The position numbers and the translations under genes are program-made. Shown here piece after piece: positions 18,023-22,997 of a stretch of DNA of 22,997 nucleotides. The notes below the pieces were generated by a model. It made no database searches and was not told the DNA's origin. It saw nothing but the letters and a program-made list of their open reading frames with translations. The DNA comes from Cladosporium sp. IMV 00045 (Eukaryota > Ascomycota > Dothideomycetes > Cladosporiales > Cladosporiaceae), in assembly GCA_001931905.2 (NCBI GenBank), contig MSJI02000282.1, positions 1 to 22,997 of the forward strand, in the 5' to 3' direction. How positions within the stretch are numbered: the stretch's first letter is position 1; each line of letters starts with the position of its first letter.

Positions 18023-18044
18023 TTACGTAGGACGACGACACGTG
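18023..18044. promoter_or_regulatory. bZIP-like TTACGTA and E-box CACGTG pair
   Basis: TTACGTA (18023-18029) and CACGTG (18039-18044) are within 22 bp, about 255-276 nt upstream of frataxin. They resemble bZIP and bHLH sites; use is untested. Confidence 0.3.
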
Positions 18045-18266
18045 AGACAGAGTGCTGACTTAGAGCGATTGGAAACAACAATTTTGGAAGGAGAAGACTT
18101 TGAAAAGAACTACTCCAGCGGAAGAGATCATACAGTCTTTGGTGAGTGGCATGTGAACTGCTTGAATATATCTAAGTATCTCTCTTCCATGGCCAATTTA
18201 TATCCCACCAAACCATTGTACGTTCGGATTGAAGGCTGGTATTACCCCATACGCCTGCGAGGAATG

Positions 18267-18290
18267 TTAGCCTGAACAGGTCTCGCATCG
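18267..18290 (-). other. Possible last mini-exon of the Zn2Cys6 gene
   Basis: If the donor GTAAGT at 18345-18340 is used with branch site CCTAAC and acceptor CTAG at 18291, a 55-nt intron is removed and the C-terminus changes from VSCVFS to RCETCSG, ending in TAA at 18267. The signals match the other introns in the window. Confidence 0.45.
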
Positions 18291-18324
18291 CTAGATTCGC
18301 AACCGAGTCATCAGGAGGGGCATG

Positions 18325-20557
18325 TTAGGAAAACACACAACTTACTGAAGCATCGACGTCCAACCAGTCAGTCGCCTGCCAATTGACAAAAGGATTTCGT
18401 GTTTCGAGCGCGAGTGAATTCTCCATGTTGTGCACGAGATTCGGCATGGCGAAAGTCGGCGCGGTTGGTGGTGCTCCCTGGCTCAGCGATGGCGACGCTG
18501 TCACACCATCCGACGAGCTGCGTGCATCGCTCTGACGATCTGGGAACTGATAAGGCGTCTCCTTCATCGACTCGCTTCGCAATTCTTCTAGGATGATACT
18601 GTAGCGACGACTCGGGGAGTTACTAGCAGTCGCTTGCGCGAGGTGGACCTGGCATTGCTCAGCTAGGGTCATCAGCTTCTGCCGATCGACGCCTTGGATG
18701 TCTTTGCTGGGTTGTTGCGTATTCCAAACGTAGATTACTGTCAGAGCGCAGAAAGTTATGTAGTGCGTCCACCAGAAAGCGTGGAAGAGAGGTCCTTCCT
18801 GTGCGAAAGCATCGATCGTGCGAAGAGCGTCTTGCGCTGCTGCTATGCATAGTTGGATCCCTTCTTGTCGGAAGGCTGCCGTGTCTGGACTTGTCTGGCG
18901 GCTGCGTTGATTGAGAAGGAATGGCCGGTAGAGATGCATCACTGCGTGGTCGTAGGCTAGCCGTAGGGCGATACATTGTCGGCGAAAGCTTCTGACTAAG
19001 CTTGAAGGCTTGACAGTGCTCAAGAAGGGAGGCAACGAAGACTGCCAGGCGTCGAGCTCCTTCCCGAGTGCTCTTGTGACTTCGATTCGTCGGGTTTCTG
19101 ATAGGGGCTTGATTGGGTAGAGGTCGTGAGATATGCTGCCCACAATGCGTGCTAGTCTTATGTTACAGACGAATGCATCCATATGGCAGTCGGTAGAAGT
19201 GTCAGTGAAGACTCGACCCTGAGGTGACATCTCGGAGTCATTGACACAATCTGGCGGTTCTTGATCGATATCGTCATCGTGGAAATGGCGAGGTCTCCCC
19301 AGCACGACACCAAGATATCTGTCCAAAATGTATGTGCTCCAGAATGTTCGCTTCCTGCTCTGAGAATGGATGTAGTCTGGCTGCGCACCGCCATAACTCC
19401 ACTGGCGATCCCTTCGGTGCATGCCCAGCGCTGAGATGATCTGTAGCAGACTTCCAAAGATGTACCAAGCCTGGTTCGGCCTGCAAGTCATCATCAAGTA
19501 GAAGACTTGCAATATTCGCGCTTGGGCAGATCCAAGATGCGCTACTGTTGTTTCTGTCTCCGTGAACCCCAGAGAACGCCCGAAGAGTGCATCGCTTTCT
19601 GAGAGTGACGAGATATCATCGGCGTAACCTCGTGACTTTTGCCGATGGAAGGTGGCAATGGCGAATATCGTTAACAGTACTGAGGCTTCGGCATTGTTGA
19701 GGCCTTGTGACATTGGCAGTCCATGAGCTATGTTGTTCGTTGCCGTCTGGAACCACATCTCCACCGTCGGCCTGTGAAGTGGTTTGTAGGTAGAGATGCA
19801 GACATCGAAGTAAAGTTCCAGCAACTCGATGGCGTTGGAACCTCCCGGAAGCTCTGGCTGAGCACTTGATGCCATGTGATAGTTTGGATTTGAGGTATCG
19901 TGCATCTCATGAGTCGAACGGAGTAGAGGTTTGTCTCCAGACTCAGTCAGAGGTTGGCTCATCGTATCTGGCTGACTAATACCACCGCCGGCTCCAGGCT
20001 GTTTTAGACGTGACTGTGCTCGTTGTAGAAAAGATAAGCCACTCGTCGGATCCACATATTGTCCATGAATCTCAGCCGAATCGGGTTCCGGTGAACTTCG
20101 AGTTTGGTCTGCAGGGGTTCCTTTCGAGAAAGCGTTCGTTGAATTGGATCGAGCCCGTGTTTCATTGCCTCTGTCACCCAGACTAGCTTCTGGAGTCGAA
20201 GAGGGTGGTGTTGGCGGACGGCCTCTCAGATATTGACTATCATATGAGCATTCTATGTTCTTCTCGGCGCATGTTGTGCAGGGCTTGTTGCCCGAACACC
20301 GAGCTTTCTTCGCCTGTGAAGCATCAGTGTCATCACCTTGCCATCACGTTGATTTCCCTAGCCGGGAGACATGATACCTTGCAAGAATCGCAAGCCCTCG
20401 TAGTCTTGGTCGCCCGACGCCCCTGCTGACCCTCCGAGATTCGGCGTCGTTTCCATGCTGGGGAGGCGTTAGCCAGCGGTGCGGTGTTTGGCGCCGGCTG
20501 CGGCGGTTTGTCGCCAGTGGACGACGATGGATTGTTTTCGTTCCACGAGCCGTACAT
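18325..20557 (-). CDS. Zn2Cys6 transcription factor with fungal-specific TF domain
   Basis: Nuclear DNA-binding regulator of unknown targets, 722 residues in the simplest reading. Exons are 20378-20557 and 18325-20313; the 64-nt intron has donor GTATCA and acceptor ACAG and cuts the zinc cluster. Spliced, the cluster is a perfect C-X2-C-X6-C-X5-C-X2-C-X6-C: Cys56, 59, 66, 72, 75 and 82 (CDSCKAKKARC...CTTC...C). A basic stretch KRRRISEGQQGRRATKTTR lies just before it. After a Ser/Pro-rich linker, residues about 215-560 are the Fungal_trans domain (LYFDVCISTYKPLHRP, YIFGSLLQIISALGMHRRD, RKRTFWSTYILDRYLGVVLG RPRHFHDDDID). The start is the first ATG of the frame; no earlier in-frame ATG exists before a stop. 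The 3-prime end is uncertain: a consensus donor at 18345 suggests one more intron. Its neighbour is a mitochondrial carrier, but no regulatory tie is shown. Confidence 0.88.
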
Positions 20558-21366
20558 CGCACTCAGGGCGTTCTTCGAATGGGCCTTCCGCGGCACAAGA
20601 GGCCATGAGATGGGCAGGCCTGTAGATTTGAAGAAAACACATCACGCTCAATGATCGCCTGCAAGGTCACGGATCTCTACGGTCCACGGACAGGCAGCTC
20701 TGTTCCAGTGGCAGTTACCCTGGAGTGCGGGGCGTGTCCTGGGTGGTCAAAGTTAGTTCTTGCCGCATCGACAAAGTCAAAACATGGTTTTGGGAGCAGA
20801 TCTGCGCTGAAGACCAAACTTTGTCATTCCGATAAGATCAAGATGGCGCCGTGAGTACTAGTAGTATGCCAGCCTCGCAGTCTAAGCCTTACACGTGTGT
20901 AATAGCGTGAACTACTTAAGAAGGGACAGCCGATGGTGTTTCACTTACTCGTGCGAGGTTTAGCCTTGTCAAAGTTATGCGATCAGTAAACATGGTGAAT
21001 CTAGATTTTCTCCGTGACCACGCAGAGGCTTGCTTCTCTACCGCCTTGGCCCTTGATACTATACCAGACAAAGTCTGCACAACCTTTCGCCAAAGAAGGG
21101 CTATGCGGTGACGCGATAATAGCCGCGCCTCACAACAAGCCACTTGCAGCCTCACTTGGAAAGCTTTCGCTTGCACCGGCCATTAGTCGGCAATGAAAGG
21201 ATCATGTCCGAGCACGGTGGGATAGAGTTGTCTGTTCATACGAATGTAAGATGAAGGTAACCTTGGCACATGGCTCCCATGGAGAAAGTGGATGTAGATT
21301 GGTGCGGTCATTTTGCTTGGTCGGCCCGGTATGCCGTAAGTTCGCGGAGAGATACTGTGTTATCAC
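20558..21366. promoter_or_regulatory. Spacer: carrier 3-prime region and Zn2Cys6 promoter
   Basis: An 809-nt spacer between two minus-strand genes. A GATA-type site (GATAAG, 20831-20836) is present. The open frame at 20916-21176 (minus) shows no domain and I do not take it as a gene. No inverted CGG/CCG site for the neighbouring regulator stood out. Confidence 0.4.
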
Positions 21367-22410
21367 TTATGGGAGGTCAGAACGGTTGAGGGTTCTCATG
21401 ACTCCCTCGAAAGCCACCAGAGCCATTGCATTGGCAGGGAAAGCCCTCAAAAAGCATGGCACAAATCCCCTCCAGTACCCCTTCCATCCACTCTCCTTGT
21501 ACACCGTCACAGCGGCATCTCTCCACCTGGGGAACTGCCTTGCAGAGCCCAGTTCGTCAGTCATGATTCGCTGCTTGACGACATCTGACGGGTAGCTGGT
21601 GATCCAGAAGATTTGGGCACTGAGGCCACCAGCCCAGAAGTTGATAGCTGGCGTGCTGAGGGATGTGTGCTTTTGAAACATTTGTGTAAACCAATCGTAG
21701 CTTCCCCACCAGAAGAAGAAGAATGTTCGGAAGAACAATGTCGAGCCCAGACCGTGCCAAATGCCCTTGAGGCCGTGTTGTCTGTAAATCTTGCTGCCAC
21801 AGTCTATAGGGCCGGTATAGAGGCGCTCGTTCCTTGATCGGGAATATTGGATCTGCAGCCTCGCTTTGATGTGCTCGACGGGAGCGGCAATGAAGCTCAC
21901 TGTCCAGCCAGCAAGGATGCCAGCAACACCGTGGCCCAGAACTGGCAACTTCGCCTTCTCAGCTTCTCTTCCCGCCCAGACCGAGGCGGGCTGCGCATCT
22001 CGTCTGGGCTGAACAATATGCTCGTTGATCAAACGCCGATATTGCGTGAGAGATCCCAGCATCACACTGTCCATGCACATCCAACCGACGAGCGGTGGAG
22101 TAGCGCCCTTATAGAGGCCATTGACGCCTTCTTTCCGGATGGTCTGCAACAAGCAGTCGAGGGGTCCTTTGAACTGCGAATTGGTCTGTAGGCGGACCTT
22201 GATAGTGTCGAAAGGGTGGCTGGGATACCCGTTAGCTGCATATTCAACATGCATTGCACCCTACACAAGCACTCACCCGACGCTTAGCTTCGCGATACCA
22301 GAGAAGACACCAGCAACGAAACCCTTGTACTGACCACCTTGCGGCGCAGCTATGGCCTGCTGCCCGTCATTGGGGTTGATGCCGGAAGGCGTAGCATCCT
22401 TCACCGACAT
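21367..22410 (-). CDS. SLC25 mitochondrial carrier
   Basis: Inner-membrane solute carrier, 328 residues, with the three-fold repeat of the family. Exons are 22277-22410 and 21367-22219; the 57-nt intron has donor GTGAGT, CTAAC branch site and acceptor CCAG. The PX[DE]XX[KR] signatures are HPFDTIK (46-52), APVEHIK (157-163) and YPSDVVK (254-260), each followed by the usual basic residue and a loop with GxxxLYKG or GxKGxWxG (EGVNGLYKG, GLKGIWHGLG, GWKGYWRGF). All three repeats are complete, so it should be functional. Overall it looks closest to the Ymc1/carnitine-ornithine-like branch, but the substrate cannot be read safely from the sequence. The intron splits the Gly codon just before the first HPFD motif. 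The ATG at 22410 gives a short hydrophilic start (MSVKDATPSG) before helix 1. Confidence 0.9.
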
Positions 22411-22549
22411 GAGCTTCCAATGGCACTGCAAGAACCAACAGTGAGCATGGTGTGTTGATGGTTTGCGCGCGCGCACTCTCGGCTTAGAAGATTTAGGGAC
22501 TGTCAGGGTGCAACGGCGCGCAATTCTAATCGATTTTGATTGAAATTGA

Positions 22550-22556
22550 TGACGTC
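22550..22556 (+). promoter_or_regulatory. CRE-like TGACGTC
   Basis: Seven of the eight bases of the ATF/CREB palindrome TGACGTCA, 197 nt upstream of the GT8 gene and 140 nt upstream of the carrier. Confidence 0.35.
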
Positions 22557-22577
22557 TTTGATTGATAAATTTGGCCG

Positions 22578-22604
22578 AATCTCACGAGCAAATCGTGTGA
22601 GATT
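22578..22604. promoter_or_regulatory. Inverted repeat AATCTCAC/GTGAGATT
   Basis: Perfect 8-bp arms at 22578-22585 and 22597-22604. The inner bases GA and TC extend pairing past a 2-nt bulge. The right arm overlaps the CCAAT box (ATTGG at 22602-22606). Confidence 0.5.
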
Positions 22605-22752
22605 GGCGGGGCATGGCTGACAATGCGCGAATGCGCCAGCCGCCATTAGCTCTAGCCCACGATAACACCATCGCGCTATTTATCCTCGAGCATGGAGTTT
22701 AACAGTGACTCGAGGCGAGGACTGTCGCATCTTTCACACCAGACTCATCAGC

Positions 22753-22997
22753 ATGGCTCCTGACGACAGTATCGCCGCCGCCAATCCCACGCCAGAGCGC
22801 GTGGTTGATTCGGCCAAAGTATGGACGACGCTCATCACAAACACCGACTACCTCTCAGGCCTGCTCACGCTGGACTACTCGCTTAAGCTTAATGGTTCGA
22901 AATACCCGCTCGTCGCTCTATATACCGACTCTTTCCCCAAGGAAGGCCATGCGGCCCTCGACGCGCGCGGCATTCCGAAAAAGAAGATTCCCTACTT
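22753..22997 (+). CDS. GT8 family glycosyltransferase, N-terminal fragment
   Basis: The first 81 residues of a protein that runs off the right edge. The sequence VWTTLITNTDYLSGLLTLDY, then LNGSKYPLVALYTDSFPKEG and LDARGIP, is the start of the nucleotide-sugar-binding Rossmann-like domain of glycosyltransferase family 8 (glycogenin/galactinol-synthase type), as in many fungal GT8 proteins. The DxD metal site would come later, outside the window, so activity cannot be judged. There is no signal peptide or N-terminal membrane anchor, so a cytosolic enzyme is likely. The ATG at 22753 is followed by a short polar lead of about 20 residues. Acceptor and product are unknown. Confidence 0.85.
   Translation, partial: MAPDDSIAAANPTPERVVDSAKVWTTLITNTDYLSGLLTLDYSLKLNGSKYPLVALYTDSFPKEGHAALDARGIPKKKIPY

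Larger units (their letters stand above)
17769..18324. promoter_or_regulatory. Frataxin promoter and 3-prime region of the Zn2Cys6 gene
   Basis: A 556-nt spacer between tandem minus-strand genes. It holds a CCAAT box on the minus strand (17941-17945), TTACGTA at 18023-18029 and CACGTG at 18039-18044, plus a probable last mini-exon of the transcription factor at 18267-18290. Confidence 0.45.
22411..22752. promoter_or_regulatory. Divergent promoter, carrier / GT8
   Basis: A compact 342-nt shared promoter. It contains the palindrome TGCGCGCGCGCA (22464-22475), an ATTGAT-rich block with TGACGTC (22550-22556), a stem-loop (22578-22604) overlapping ATTGG (CCAAT toward the carrier, 22602-22606) and TATTTAT (22677-22683), 70 nt before the GT8 ATG. 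Confidence 0.5.

Noticed and set aside
20916..21176. Possible 86-codon gene between carrier and regulator
   Set aside because: No domain, no clear splice or start context, and no close conserved motif.
18325..22410. Regulator plus carrier as part of a secondary-metabolite or nutrient cluster
   Set aside because: No biosynthetic enzyme is nearby, and the flanking genes are housekeeping (frataxin, GT8), so a cluster is not supported.

Overview
This is a eukaryotic window with the gene style of a filamentous ascomycete (Pezizomycotina). Evidence: Zn2Cys6 transcription factor, 2EXR/F-box-like and DUF7514 proteins found only in fungi, short (55-153 nt) GT-AG introns with CTAAC/CTGAC-like branch sites, and compact 0.3-1 kb spacers. 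A dothideomycete is my guess, with low confidence. I see no transposon, tRNA, rRNA, CRISPR array, or biosynthetic gene cluster.

Layout, left to right: DUF7514 protein (-, C-terminus off the left edge); secreted phosphorylcholine-phosphatase-like HAD enzyme (+, 2360-3571); Ssu72 RNA polymerase II CTD phosphatase (-, 3997-5022); haloacid-dehalogenase type II-like HAD enzyme (+, 5913-6839); RS-rich glycine-zipper protein (+, 7864-9053); Kap120/importin-11-like nuclear transport receptor (-, 9882-13175); 2EXR/F-box-like protein (+, 13895-14924); single-domain cupin (-, 15255-15677); Dph3/Kti11 (+, 16100-16476); frataxin (-, 17033-17768); Zn2Cys6 regulator (-, 18325-20557); SLC25 mitochondrial carrier (-, 21367-22410); start of a GT8 glycosyltransferase (+, 22753 to the right edge). 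Most are housekeeping or fungal-conserved genes. Eleven genes carry one clear intron each (only the cupin has none, and the GT8 fragment cannot be judged), and several introns cut a catalytic or signature motif.

Functional links are modest. Dph3 and frataxin, convergent neighbours, both serve iron/Fe-S biochemistry. PchP-like, Ssu72 and HAD-II are three phosphotransfer/hydrolase enzymes in a row, probably by chance. The Zn2Cys6 regulator lies directly downstream of the mitochondrial carrier on the same strand, but nothing in the sequence shows that it controls it.

The signals that gene content does not explain are: a strong within-exon swing from C-rich to G-rich coding strand in five genes, with canonical G-quadruplex motifs close to exon ends; an inverted telomere-type motif in the cupin/DPH3 promoter; a coding repeat that runs past the stop codon of the glycine-zipper gene; a likely overlooked last intron in the transcription factor; and a stem-loop next to CCAAT and CRE-like sites between the carrier and GT8. 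I did not find a convincing new multi-gene system.
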